A stretch of DNA of 32,798 nt from Bacteroidota bacterium (GTDB taxonomy: Bacteria; Bacteroidota; Bacteroidia; UKL13-3). The position numbers were made by a program, and so were the translations under genes. Shown here piece by piece: positions 23,843 to 32,118 of the stretch. The first letter of the stretch is position 1, and every line of letters starts with the position of its first letter. Where the stretch lies: contig JAUXUD010000046.1 of assembly GCA_030680835.1 (NCBI GenBank), forward strand, positions 1 to 32,798, in the 5' to 3' direction. A model generated the notes under the pieces. It worked only from the letters and a program-made list of their open reading frames with translations. It was not told the origin of the DNA and did no database searches.

Positions 23843-24595
23843 CTAAAGTATCGCTTTCCACATCACCTTACTCGCATACTCACCCCAGTCTTTAACAGCT
23901 TTGTTGAGTTCATCTTTATATGATTTAAAATCTGTTTTCTTACTTTTGGTAGCTTTAATTACAAACTCAGTTTCAGGGAGTAACTGGGTTTCGACTTTTG
24001 TAGCGAAGTAAGTAAGGTTTAGTCTCGGAACCACTATACCCAGTATCATGCCCGGCAAGCCATTAAACGATTCAGGTCCTCCTGAAATTGGAATTTCATC
24101 GGTATAAAATGCAATGATATACAATGAATCCATGATAATGGTTGAAGCCTTCCGGCAATTATATCCTGCAATATCCCGGTATTCACCCAGTAATTTCCAT
24201 TGCAGTTGGGGCAGAGAATCTTCAATGCGATACTTACGTTCGTAAATGGTTTTTTCGGCAATATATTGTTTGGTGTCAAAATGATTTAATACGGAATTGT
24301 TTGCAGCCACCTTCCACCAATTACTAAACGGACTTTCATCTTCCTGTGTGAGCAGGTATAGGGATTTATGTGTATTAAAACTCAATTGAAACAAGTCTGT
24401 CCGGTACTTAGGCAATCGCTTTAGCATCTCTTCGGTCCAGCTATTCACTTCAGTAAATTGTTTGTGTAAATTTTCCTTTTTTTCAAAAGTTATTTTTCCG
24501 CTCAGGGCCAGTTGCTGGCAGTATACGGTTTGAACACAATATAACGAAAGGGTTATAAAGAGGAAGCATGTATAGAATTTAATTTTTGATTTCAT
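23843..24595 (-). CDS. GLPGLI family exported protein
   Basis: The 250-aa product has a signal peptide ending about 'VQTVYCQ' (residue 27). The family signature appears as 'SGGPESFNGLPGMILGI' (GLPGMI at 179-184, Leu to Met in the name motif). Upstream are the typical 'GYNCRKASTII' (Cys147) and 'IIAFYTDEIPI'. GLPGLI proteins (TIGR01200) are periplasmic or surface proteins of unknown function restricted to Bacteroidota, usually encoded with a TonB-type outer-membrane protein. Here the ATG follows the receptor's stop with no intergenic base, so the pair is translationally coupled. No partner peptidase is visible. Confidence 0.93.
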   Translation of the reverse strand: MKSKIKFYTCFLFITLSLYCVQTVYCQQLALSGKITFEKKENLHKQFTEVNSWTEEMLKRLPKYRTDLFQLSFNTHKSLYLLTQEDESPFSNWWKVAANNSVLNHFDTKQYIAEKTIYERKYRIEDSLPQLQWKLLGEYRDIAGYNCRKASTIIMDSLYIIAFYTDEIPISGGPESFNGLPGMILGIVVPRLNLTYFATKVETQLLPETEFVIKATKSKKTDFKSYKDELNKAVKDWGEYASKVMWKAIL

Positions 24596-27457
24596 TTATT
24601 TTTGTGGTCCTTTATTGAAGTTGTAAGCAAGGCTTAACATAAAATATCTTTTTAAAACCGTATGTGTGTTTTCATTGATATAATTATTATAAGCCGAACG
24701 CTGAAATCCTATATTTTGATTTAACAAATCTTCGACACCAATACTCACATCCAGTTTGTCGTCCTTTAAAAACTTTTTACTGATATTACTACTAACAATA
24801 ATGGTATTATTATTTTTATCAAAGGTTGAAGTTTTCTGCCTGATATTCCATTGTGCATCTATGGTAAATTTTATTTTTTTAGGAAGTGTTTTATAAAAAG
24901 AACCATAATAACTATAGCCGAAATATTGGGTTACTACGTCTTTTCGCAGGCTTGTGGTACTTCGGTTATAGCTTATAGAAGGGGATAAATGAATGCTTAT
25001 TTTTTCTTCTATTTCATAATTGAAATTGAGATGATAGGATACATTGGAATTCAGGTTGGTATTGGGCAATCCGTTTATAAAATTGGAATTTTTGCTCTGA
25101 CCGCCATTTAAACTGTTGCCAAGGGTTATATGATATTTTTTGAGCGCATAGTAATAATAGCTGTATGCATTCCATCCCTGATTTCCATTTACATTAACGG
25201 TTTGGGTAACTCTTCGTCCATGCGCATCTACCTCGTCATAGCTGGCAAAATCGTTATAGGTAAATCTATAGGAGCCGCTAAAATAGAAACTTCGTCCTGT
25301 TAAAGGTTTATAGCTGTTAAAGTTTATAGAGATATTGTTTCTGAAACTTTGCCCAAGATTTGGATTTCCTTTGGTAATTAACAAGGGATTGGAGTTATCC
25401 TGTATGGGTTGAATTTGTTGCAGTGAAGGTTGCCGTGTACTCCCGTTATAGTCGAACCCAAGGGAACTATAGGTGCTCATTTTATAATTAAATCGGGCTG
25501 ATGGAAAATAATTGAGAAAGGAACGTTTTACAGTGGTATCCGTAACTATATTTTGCTGGGTTAAATCGGTATTTGAAATCCGTGCTCCCAAAGAATAATT
25601 TATTTTTTTATCGACATATTTTAAAGCCAATCCACCTTTGTTTATGGCTATATCATATTTTAATTCATTGCTTAAACTGTCAATTCTTTCACTCAAATTG
25701 CCAAATTTGTTGTTATAAGTATTCCTGTTCGAATTATTTACAGTTTTATGTATATCATAATCTGTTACAATAAACCATTTTTTTGTTAATGGCTCGGTAT
25801 AAGTAATTCTAACACCATAATTATTGGTGCTCTCATCGCTTATTTTTTTCTGGTCAATGCTTTGTTCTGAATTTACAGTTGAATCTCCGTTAAAATAGGT
25901 TGTGGCAGATTTTAAATATCCATTGCTTTTGTTTTTACTCATTTTTTGATCCAACTGGAATGATAAGGTTCTGCCTGTTTTCCTGAATTTTTTATTGTAT
26001 AAAATACTGTAATTACCTGAATAAGAGTTTCCGGTACTTGCGTTGGTTCTCAAGTTTTTATTCACTATTTGCGAATACCCGTTATAATTTTCAGAAGTAA
26101 ATGCATTCGAATTTTCAAATTCAGATTGGCTCAATGCCAGTTTGATAATGAGGGTTGAAAGCGAATCCAGCTTGATTTCATATTTACCTGAAAAACTATT
26201 GGCTGTTCTTTGTGTGTTTATTTTATTCGTCTGTTGATTAAAATACATAGTATCCGGTAAAATGGTTTGAGTATAATTGTTATCAAATGCATTTTGTACA
26301 ATGGTTTGTTTGTTATTGGCGGTAAAATTAAAAGCGTGTTTGTCCTGTTTAAGTTTATCGCTGTAATAAGTTCCAAAATAGCGCGTTTGAGGAATCCCGA
26401 TTCCGTTGAAGTCATCATCGCCCGATTCATAATAAGAATACATATACCCACTGGCTTCATCATATTCGGTGCTGTAATTTCCTCCGGCATATTTTTCCAT
26501 ATCCCCCCAGTCCAATCCTGTTTTATTGGTATTGCTCAGGGTGCCAAAAACAGATGCTTTTCGTTTATTTTTAAAGTTATTGTACATGGCTTCCGTTTCA
26601 TATCTTTTCTCGGTTCCCGCGGCTCCTTTTACCTTTCCAAAATATCCTTTTTTAGCATCTTCTTTTAAGGTAAGGTTTATGGTTTTTTCTTTAACCCCAT
26701 CATCAATTCCGGTAAAGGCAGCCTGATCACTTTTTTTATCAAACACCTGAACGGTTTCAACATTATCGGCTTTTAAATTCCGGGTTGCAACAGTTGGATC
26801 ATTGCCAAAAAATTCTTCTCCATCAACCAGTACTTTTTTTACCTCCTGTCCCTGGGCTGTAATTTTTCCTGCCTTGTCAACCTGTATTCCCGGCAAACGT
26901 TTTAACAAATCTTCAACATTAGAATTTTTGTTAACCAGAAAACTATCTACTAAAAATTCAGTGGTGTCTCCCTTGATCCGGATGGCTTGCCGGTCTTTGA
27001 TCAACACTTCACGCAATAAATTTGCCTTCGAAAGCAATACGATGGAACCGATATTTTTTTCTTCTCCTTCCGCAAAACTGAGTTCTTCTTCATAATCGGC
27101 AAAAGTGGGTCGGGTAACCAAAAATCGGTAGGTATCGGGTTGTATATTTAAAAAATTAAACAAGGATTGCTGATTGGTAAACTGATGTTTGTATAAAACA
27201 GAATCCTTTCTGATTAATGAAACACTGGTAAATGCCATTGCTTTAAAATTGATGGTATCAACAACGCTTCCAAATAAACGGGCAGGCATTAAAATCCTCA
27301 AAGGCTTTGTTATTGCTGTGAGAGAATCAGCTTCGGTTGTTAATTGTTTAGTGGAATCTGAAATGGTAATAAGCGAGTCGGGTAAAGTTTTTTGTGCAAA
27401 GGCAGCACCTGTGCATAAAGTCAATCCCAGCAAGAGGTAGCGTATGAATTTTTTCAT
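24596..27457 (-). CDS. TonB-dependent-receptor-like outer-membrane protein
   Basis: The 953-aa product has a signal peptide ending 'CTGAAFAQ'. Residues about 58-145 form a carboxypeptidase-regulatory-like domain ('LFGSVVDTINFKAMAFTSVSLIRKDSVLYKHQFTNQQSLFNFLNIQPDTYRFLVTRPTF'). The plug is at about 160-265 ('SNVEDLLKRLPGIQVDKAGKITAQGQEVKKVLVDGEEFFGNDPTVATRNLKADNVETVQVFDK'), then 'INLTLKEDAKKGYFGKVKGAAG' leads into a large barrel of the OMP_b-brl_3 type ending 'YFMLSLAYNFNKGPQK'. Proteins of this class import or bind peptides or other ligands; here the ligand is unknown. The DGxxFFG plug motif is typical of receptors paired with GLPGLI genes, and such a gene follows directly. No SusD homologue is present, so it is not a PUL. 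Confidence 0.92.
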   Translation of the reverse strand: MKKFIRYLLLGLTLCTGAAFAQKTLPDSLITISDSTKQLTTEADSLTAITKPLRILMPARLFGSVVDTINFKAMAFTSVSLIRKDSVLYKHQFTNQQSLFNFLNIQPDTYRFLVTRPTFADYEEELSFAEGEEKNIGSIVLLSKANLLREVLIKDRQAIRIKGDTTEFLVDSFLVNKNSNVEDLLKRLPGIQVDKAGKITAQGQEVKKVLVDGEEFFGNDPTVATRNLKADNVETVQVFDKKSDQAAFTGIDDGVKEKTINLTLKEDAKKGYFGKVKGAAGTEKRYETEAMYNNFKNKRKASVFGTLSNTNKTGLDWGDMEKYAGGNYSTEYDEASGYMYSYYESGDDDFNGIGIPQTRYFGTYYSDKLKQDKHAFNFTANNKQTIVQNAFDNNYTQTILPDTMYFNQQTNKINTQRTANSFSGKYEIKLDSLSTLIIKLALSQSEFENSNAFTSENYNGYSQIVNKNLRTNASTGNSYSGNYSILYNKKFRKTGRTLSFQLDQKMSKNKSNGYLKSATTYFNGDSTVNSEQSIDQKKISDESTNNYGVRITYTEPLTKKWFIVTDYDIHKTVNNSNRNTYNNKFGNLSERIDSLSNELKYDIAINKGGLALKYVDKKINYSLGARISNTDLTQQNIVTDTTVKRSFLNYFPSARFNYKMSTYSSLGFDYNGSTRQPSLQQIQPIQDNSNPLLITKGNPNLGQSFRNNISINFNSYKPLTGRSFYFSGSYRFTYNDFASYDEVDAHGRRVTQTVNVNGNQGWNAYSYYYYALKKYHITLGNSLNGGQSKNSNFINGLPNTNLNSNVSYHLNFNYEIEEKISIHLSPSISYNRSTTSLRKDVVTQYFGYSYYGSFYKTLPKKIKFTIDAQWNIRQKTSTFDKNNNTIIVSSNISKKFLKDDKLDVSIGVEDLLNQNIGFQRSAYNNYINENTHTVLKRYFMLSLAYNFNKGPQK

Positions 27458-27546
27458 ATAGCATCAAAAATGTATGTGATTAACGATAAAAACAAATAAA
27501 TTGTTGTAAAAGGAAAATAAACAGGATTTTTGGTCCTTCACTGGTA

Positions 27547-27587
27547 GAGACGCGATTCATCGCGTCTCAGCAATTCATCGCGTCTCA
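27547..27587. repeat. REP-like palindrome with repeated right arm
   Basis: GAGACGCGAT (27547-27556) and ATCGCGTCTC (27559-27568) form a 10-bp perfect stem with a 2-base TC loop. A second right arm, TTCATCGCGTCTCA, follows at 27574-27587, and a degenerate third one at about 27622-27632. It sits in the 287-bp spacer between the divergent receptor and methyltransferase genes. From memory, GAGACGCGAT palindromes are dispersed in Bacteroidota and cyanobacterial genomes. Confidence 0.8.
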
Positions 27588-27744
27588 GAATGCATTGGAT
27601 GTAACCATCCTGTACACTAACCATCGCGTTTCAGGACGCATTGGGTGCATCCTGCCCATTCGCACATGGCCAGACCCACCTGTCTGCCCTTTCTCCAATT
27701 TCCGCAATATTTTCCACAAAATAAACCTAAATTGCCCCCCGGAT

Positions 27745-28491
27745 ATGGAAAAAGAGAAAGAATGGTTTGCCGAATGGTTTGATTCGCCTTATTATCATAT
27801 TTTGTACGAAAAAAGGGATATGGATGAGGCAGAGTTTTTTTTGCGAAACCTGATAGCACATTTTAAGCCTCAGCAGGATGCGAAAATTATTGACCTCGCA
27901 TGTGGTAAAGGCAGGCACAGTATTTTTCTGAATTCCCTGGGATTTGATGTTACGGGTGTTGACCTTTCGCCACAAAGTATTATGGCAGCAAAGGGCTATG
28001 AAAATGAAAAACTGCACTTTGAAGTCCAGGATTTAAGAGACCTGCATATGTTACGGCATTTTGATATTGCCCTGAATTTGTTTACCAGTTTTGGGTATTT
28101 CGAAAATCTGGAGTCGGATATACATGTACTCAAGCAGATTCATTCCATACTTAAACCCGATGGGTTTTTATTAATTGATTTTTTCAATGCAAAAAAAATA
28201 TTGTGTTCCTTGGTTCAGGCCGAAACTAAAAATATTTGTAATATAAAATTCGAAATTTCAAGAGAAGTAAAACAGGGTCAGATTATCAAAAAAATTCAAT
28301 TTACAGATTCTCATGAAAAGCATTCGTACCAGGAAAAAGTACAGGCTTTGACTATAGAAGATTTTGCGTATATATTGGATAAATCGGGGTTTAATTGGGT
28401 AGAAAGTTTTGGCAGTTATAGCCTGGATCCGTTTGATGCAGATAAAAGCGAACGCTTAATTATTTTAGCTAAGAAATCAGATGCTGGATAA
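27745..28491 (+). CDS. Class I SAM-dependent methyltransferase
   Basis: The 248-aa product starts at the ATG at 27745. The longer in-frame reading from 27595 would translate the REP-like spacer into nonfamily residues (HRVSGRIGCIL...), so it is rejected. Motif I 'IIDLACGKGRHSIFL' (about 48-62) binds SAM, followed by 'FDVTGVDLSPQSI' (acidic D73), 'EVQDLRDL' and 'LNLFTSFGYFE', then the Rossmann end 'ILKPDGFLLIDFFNAKKIL'. This class has very varied small-molecule substrates and none can be read here. It overlaps the PAP2 gene by 11 bp, making it the first gene of a three-gene operon. It is cytoplasmic. Confidence 0.9.
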   Translation: MEKEKEWFAEWFDSPYYHILYEKRDMDEAEFFLRNLIAHFKPQQDAKIIDLACGKGRHSIFLNSLGFDVTGVDLSPQSIMAAKGYENEKLHFEVQDLRDLHMLRHFDIALNLFTSFGYFENLESDIHVLKQIHSILKPDGFLLIDFFNAKKILCSLVQAETKNICNIKFEISREVKQGQIIKKIQFTDSHEKHSYQEKVQALTIEDFAYILDKSGFNWVESFGSYSLDPFDADKSERLIILAKKSDAG

Positions 28492-29044
28492 CTTACTATA
28501 TTTCGATAAACAATTTTTCATATTTGTAAATAATGGTTTGTCGAATCCGTTTTTCGACTTTATTTGTCCGCTTATAAGAAAGCAGGAAATCTGGTATCCT
28601 TTGTATGCCCTTGTTGCCTTTCTGTTTATCCGAAAATTTGAAATTGAAAGTTGGAAAATATTCCTTGCAGCAGGGATCATGATTTTATGTACCGATCAGT
28701 TTAGCGCAAATCTGGTAAAAAGCACATTTACGCGCATCAGACCCTGTGCTGAACACGGTTTAACAGGAGTTGTAAGGCATCTGGTACCCTCCTGTAACGG
28801 CTTTAGTTTTATATCCGCACATGCCACCAACCATTTTGCGCTGGCGCTGTTTATTCCCTATTTTTTGCAAGAGCTGAAATTCCTGTTACCGGTATTCATA
28901 TTCTGGGCATTTACAATTGCCTTCTCGCAGGTATATGTAGGCGTTCATTACCCGCTGGATGTAATTGTTGGCGGACTAGTAGGTTGCTTATTCGGAGTAG
29001 CATTTTCAAGGTATGTAAATAAATATTTAACACAAAAAACATGA
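28481..29044 (+). CDS. PAP2-family membrane phosphatase
   Basis: This 187-aa integral membrane protein has about five hydrophobic segments. The phosphatase motifs are present: K80-x6-R87-P88 ('KSTFTRIRP'), S112-A113-H114 in place of the usual S-G-H, and S149-Q150-x5-H156-x3-D160 ('SQVYVGVHYPLD') in place of S-R-x5-H-x3-D. Family members remove phosphate from lipid substrates such as undecaprenyl diphosphate, lipid A or phosphatidic acid at the outer face of the inner membrane. The catalytic His pair and Asp are kept, so activity is likely despite the Arg-to-Gln change. It overlaps both neighbours (11 bp upstream, 4 bp downstream), so it is translationally coupled with the methyltransferase and ZIP genes. 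Confidence 0.92.
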   Translation: MLDNLLYFDKQFFIFVNNGLSNPFFDFICPLIRKQEIWYPLYALVAFLFIRKFEIESWKIFLAAGIMILCTDQFSANLVKSTFTRIRPCAEHGLTGVVRHLVPSCNGFSFISAHATNHFALALFIPYFLQELKFLLPVFIFWAFTIAFSQVYVGVHYPLDVIVGGLVGCLFGVAFSRYVNKYLTQKT

Positions 29045-29766
29045 GTAATTTTTGGTTATTGTTATTACCTTTAGGACCCCTGCTGGGAACCTGGCTGGCA
29101 ATTAAAAGCACAAAACGATATGAGTCGCAATTGAAATGGTTTTTGTCGTTTGCAGGTTCCTATTTACTGGCAATTACATTACTGGCTTTAATACCTGAGG
29201 TGTTTCAGGTATTTGATCCCTACAAAGGTTTGCTGGTTCTGGGAGGTTTTTTCTTTCAGGTGTTTTTAGAAAAATATTCTGAAGGGATTGAACACGGACA
29301 TATTCATGTGCATCATCATTTAAAAAACAGGGTAATTCCTTTTGGAGTCGTTGCTTCCATGAGCTTACATTCATTTACTGAAGGAATACCTGTAGGATCT
29401 TTTCTGATGAACGAAAATCAAAGTTTTTATTCATTGCTGATCGGAATAATTATTCACGAAATTCCCGCTGCATTTGCGCTCATTAGTATATTAAAAGGCA
29501 TTCATATCAAACAATCTGCATTGGTGTATATTGGAGTTTTATACAGCTGTATGGCCCTATTCGGTTCAAGCATCAGTATTTTTCTTGAAGCCAATATTGA
29601 TATCGAAGTGTTTGATTATTTTATGGCCTTTGTTATCGGAACCTTCCTGCATATTTCTACTACCATCCTGTTTGAAAGCAGTGAACAACATCATTTTACC
29701 AAGCAGAAAATATTTGCCGTAATTTTGGGTATCGGTGTAGCTACGCTTATTAGCATTGGCTTATAA
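29041..29766 (+). CDS. ZIP-family metal transporter
   Basis: The 241-aa product has about seven or eight membrane segments. It shows the two ZIP metal-site helices, 'SMSLHSFTEGIPVGSF' (H110, E114) and 'IIIHEIPAAFALISIL' (H139, E140), and a His-rich loop 'HGHIHVHHH' (85-93) between segments 3 and 4, as expected for zinc-type transporters that bring divalent cations into the cytoplasm. The ATG overlaps the PAP2 stop in an ATGA junction. It is the last gene of the operon; a hairpin 5 bp after its stop is a likely terminator. No zinc-responsive operator is apparent. Confidence 0.92.
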   Translation: MSNFWLLLLPLGPLLGTWLAIKSTKRYESQLKWFLSFAGSYLLAITLLALIPEVFQVFDPYKGLLVLGGFFFQVFLEKYSEGIEHGHIHVHHHLKNRVIPFGVVASMSLHSFTEGIPVGSFLMNENQSFYSLLIGIIIHEIPAAFALISILKGIHIKQSALVYIGVLYSCMALFGSSISIFLEANIDIEVFDYFMAFVIGTFLHISTTILFESSEQHHFTKQKIFAVILGIGVATLISIGL

Positions 29767-29770
29767 GTCA

Positions 29771-29807
29771 TGGAAAATTAAACACATAGATTCTGTGTTA
29801 ATTTCCA
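29771..29807 (+). terminator. Hairpin after the ZIP gene
   Basis: TGGAAAATTAAACACA pairs with TGTGTTAATTTCCA around TAGATTC, with two bulged A residues. It starts 4 bp after the ZIP stop. The AT-rich run with TTTTATTTT follows at 29819. It shares the word ATTAAACACATAG with 32096-32108, just before the second hairpin repeat of the T9SS locus. Confidence 0.5.
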
Positions 29808-29868
29808 AATAAATCAAAATTTTATTTTCTTTGTATTTCAAAAGCGACCAAGAGTCAGCTTGTAAAGG

Positions 29869-29892
29869 GCGTCAATTACTTGTAATTGATGC
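29869..29892. other. Hairpin across the transposase stop codon
   Basis: GCGTCAATTAC (29869-29879) and GTAATTGATGC (29882-29892) form an 11-bp stem (one G-T pair) with a 2-base loop, spanning the transposase stop at 29872-29874. It may be a structured 3' end of the IS transcript or part of the right IS end. Confidence 0.55.
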
Positions 29893-30906
29893 TCTTTTCT
29901 TTTCTTCATAGTCGCTTTGATAAGTTGTTTTATTTTTGAATAAGGTGTACATCAACTCAAGTATTTTTCTTTGTATAGCTACCAATCCTTTCATTTTGAT
30001 TCCATTTTTACTTACAAGTCTTGCATATGTAATTTTGAATCGTTGATTATGTTTCACGGCAACCAATGCAGGCATATGCATTGCTTTTCTCAAACTCTTA
30101 TTCCCCTTTTTTGATATTCTGGGTTTGCATTTTATTGAAGTTCCAGATTGTTTTTCTTTAACATCCAGGCCGGCATAGCTTGTTAATTGTTTCCTGTTTC
30201 TTATTAATTCAAATCCATTTGTTTCAGCAAGTACGATAGCCGCAGTGAGATTACCAACTCCCGGTATGGTTGTTAGTATTTTGATTTCTTCCTGAACAGA
30301 TTCATCTTCAGCAACACAATTATCAATATCCCTTTTAATCTCTTGCTCTTGTTTTGTTAAAAAGCGAATTCTCGCTCTTAAACGATTAATACTGTTAGGG
30401 TTTGGCATGGCTTCTGATTTTTCTGCATGAAGCTGGTTTTTAACCGCTACCCGTTCATCAACAATCTGATCCCGCTCTCTGGTGAGTTGTTGAAGATTTC
30501 TATATATATCTTTGGGGCGTTTCCATCGATCTAATTTTCTTTCCAGACCGAACCTGGTTATGGCATCTGCACAGGTCAGATCAGTAATAGTTTTGGTATC
30601 CAGTGAACGCATATAATTGCTTATTTTGTTGGGCATTACAATGCTAAGTTCATGGCCATTTTCCTCCAGATAATAAGCGAATTTTTGATGGTAGACACCA
30701 GTAGCTTCCATTACATACCTGACTACAATCTCACAACTGCTTTGCTTTTTTACCCACTTTGCTAAAGCAGCAAATCCGCTTTCCTTGTTTTGAAATACGC
30801 GCTTAGCGTATACCTCATGTGAAAGATCTTCATTCATTCTACCCAAGGATACAACCAACTCCTTTTGGGCTACATCTACACCCAATACTTGCTTTAAGAT
30901 TTTCAT
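29872..30906 (-). CDS. IS110-family transposase (DEDD plus Transposase_20)
   Basis: The 344-aa product is of normal length and apparently intact. The N-terminal RuvC-like DEDD domain has D11 ('LGVDVAQKELVVSL'), E67 ('VMEATGVYHQ') and acidic residues in 'TKTITDLTCADAITRFGLERKL' (D109, D114) as the probable metal site. Coiled-coil sequence at about 135-210 links to the C-terminal Transposase_20 domain: 'LTTIPGVGNLTAAIVLAETNGFE' (211-233), 'LTSYAGLDVKEKQSGTSIKCKPRISKKGNKSLRKAMHMPA'. The region around S254-S257 would hold the serine nucleophile known in IS621. Related recombinases use a bridge RNA encoded in the element's non-coding end to choose donor and target DNA. The start ATG at 30906 gives the expected first strand within 11 residues. 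The codon pattern is like that of the host genes. Confidence 0.95.
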   Translation of the reverse strand: MKILKQVLGVDVAQKELVVSLGRMNEDLSHEVYAKRVFQNKESGFAALAKWVKKQSSCEIVVRYVMEATGVYHQKFAYYLEENGHELSIVMPNKISNYMRSLDTKTITDLTCADAITRFGLERKLDRWKRPKDIYRNLQQLTRERDQIVDERVAVKNQLHAEKSEAMPNPNSINRLRARIRFLTKQEQEIKRDIDNCVAEDESVQEEIKILTTIPGVGNLTAAIVLAETNGFELIRNRKQLTSYAGLDVKEKQSGTSIKCKPRISKKGNKSLRKAMHMPALVAVKHNQRFKITYARLVSKNGIKMKGLVAIQRKILELMYTLFKNKTTYQSDYEEKKRASITSN

Positions 30907-31130
30907 AGATAATAAATTAATTAATTTGTAAAATAATAAAGCGAGTATCTCCCTTCGTTTTTTCTCCTAATTGGATATTCTGGATATAACCAGTAAATTT
31001 GGATATTCCTTACATTCTGTTGAAACTCCAAGAGAAAAAAGAATGGGGCAGTATCTATGTGAGAATATACTAAGATTGAGTTATTTATGAACATATAAAG
31101 CTCCCACCCTTTTTCACTTTATTATAACAA
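30907..31130 (-). ncRNA. Candidate bridge-RNA region of the IS110 element
   Basis: About 220 bp of non-coding DNA lie 5' of the transposase start, where IS110-group elements encode their bridge RNA. On the plus strand it has three TGGATAT words (30972, 30981, 31000), a small hairpin word CTGGATATAACCAG at 30980-30993, and AGTATCT twice (30944-30950 and 31050-31056). Repeated short words in internal loops are what donor and target guides would look like, but I cannot fold the RNA or define the ends. No ORF is present. Confidence 0.35.
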
Positions 31131-31167
31131 ATATAATGATGAGTGCAACATAGGAGGAACAATAGTT

Positions 31168-31236
31168 AAAACCATAGGCACATAGTTGCTTATGTGTCTA
31201 TGGTATTCCTATTGTGCCTATGTGTTTTAAAAAAAG
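31168..31236 (+). repeat. Hairpin repeat, copy 1
   Basis: ACCATAGGCACATA (31171-31184) pairs with TATGTGTCTATGGT (31191-31204) with one mismatch. A third related arm, TTGTGCCTATGTG, follows at 31212-31224, then TTTTAAAAAAAG. It is nearly identical to 32119-32187 and lies 74 bp before the T9SS gene. Confidence 0.9.
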
Positions 31237-31309
31237 CAATCATTTATATCAAAGTAAAAATTATATAGTGAATCTAAAAAATAGAGTACCTTAGTTTAAA
31301 GTAAGAGTT

Positions 31310-32017
31310 ATGAAAAAATATCATGTTTTATCGGTTTTGATCTTATGTATTATAATAGTTTCAAAACTAAATGCGCACACCAAATGGATTCCGAAATTTA
31401 AACCGATAATAGGATCGGTTGCTAATTTGTTGCAGGGTAAAATTACAGAAGCAATAATTAAATCGGATACGATTAAACCCGTTGTGAACCTTTTGAATAT
31501 TACAGAATTGAATCTGGAATGCTGGAAAGAATATACTGATGCTCCTGTACAACTATTGGATGATATTAATTCAGATGCAGAAATGAGGGCAAATCTGTTG
31601 ATAACAACCAATATGCCCAAGAATACAGCCGGTAATTATTATTGCGATTGTGATGGACCCTACAAAATAAAATATGTAGTCAGTGATATGGCAGGAAATA
31701 AATCAGATACTGCAGTACGTACTATATTTTGCATACCGGCATCTGGCATTAAAGATATACTAAATATTGACAATATAATACAGGTTTATCCCAACCCAGG
31801 CAATGGTATTATTTATGTGCGTTTGGCCAACACACAAAATGAAGATGTGCTGATATCGGTAATGGATATGCTGGGTAAAGAAATATTACGTACAAGTATA
31901 ATGGGCAACAACCAGCAAACAGAAGAACTGGATCTGACTGGGGCACCAAAAGGCTTTTATCTGATAAAGGTTCAAACTGAAAATAACATTTATATAAAGA
32001 AATTACAGGTGAATTAA
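31310..32017 (+). CDS. T9SS-exported protein with type A sorting domain
   Basis: The 235-aa product has a signal peptide about 1-22 (ending KLNA). Residues about 55-142 resemble a DUF5011/HYR-type Ig domain ('LNLECWKEYTDAPVQLLDD', 'GPYKIKYVVSDMAGNKSDTAVRTIF') with Cys71, Cys112, Cys114 and Cys141. Residues about 158-235 are a T9SS type A C-terminal sorting domain: 'VYPNPGNGIIYVRL', 'ISVMDMLGKEILRTSI', 'LDLTGAPKGFYLIKVQTENNIYIKKLQVN'. The protein should pass the outer membrane by T9SS and stay attached or be released after removal of the sorting domain. It is short for a T9SS cargo and has no catalytic domain. The gene is a lone unit between two copies of a hairpin repeat. TACCTTAG at 31287-31294 is a near-fit -7 element. 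Confidence 0.9.
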   Translation: MKKYHVLSVLILCIIIVSKLNAHTKWIPKFKPIIGSVANLLQGKITEAIIKSDTIKPVVNLLNITELNLECWKEYTDAPVQLLDDINSDAEMRANLLITTNMPKNTAGNYYCDCDGPYKIKYVVSDMAGNKSDTAVRTIFCIPASGIKDILNIDNIIQVYPNPGNGIIYVRLANTQNEDVLISVMDMLGKEILRTSIMGNNQQTEELDLTGAPKGFYLIKVQTENNIYIKKLQVN

Positions 32018-32118
32018 ACGCAGATATTAATGTTTTATTTGTAAGGACAGGTTCTAACTTTCCCTCCGTGGATTTGAGCAATTTTGATAGGGGGGAATTA
32101 AACACATAGTCAGATAGG

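Larger units (their letters stand above)
29860..31130 (-). mobile_element. IS110-family insertion sequence (ends approximate)
   Basis: This is one transposase gene with a short 3' flank and a 5' non-coding stretch of over 200 bp, the IS110-family plan. These elements lack terminal inverted repeats and usually make no clear target duplication, so the ends cannot be set by eye; those given are outer guesses. It separates the ZIP operon from the T9SS gene and interrupts no recognisable gene. Confidence 0.65.

Noticed and set aside
26267-26668. 133-aa open frame antisense to the outer-membrane receptor
   Set aside because: It is a shadow of a well-supported receptor gene and has no recognisable features of its own.
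24596-27457. SusC of a polysaccharide utilisation locus
   Set aside because: No SusD gene, glycoside hydrolase or SusC-specific N-terminal signature is present; the GLPGLI neighbour points to the other receptor class.
27595-27744. Fifty-residue N-terminal extension of the methyltransferase
   Set aside because: It reads through the REP-like spacer. Family domains start after the ATG at 27745, and the extension has no signal or domain character.
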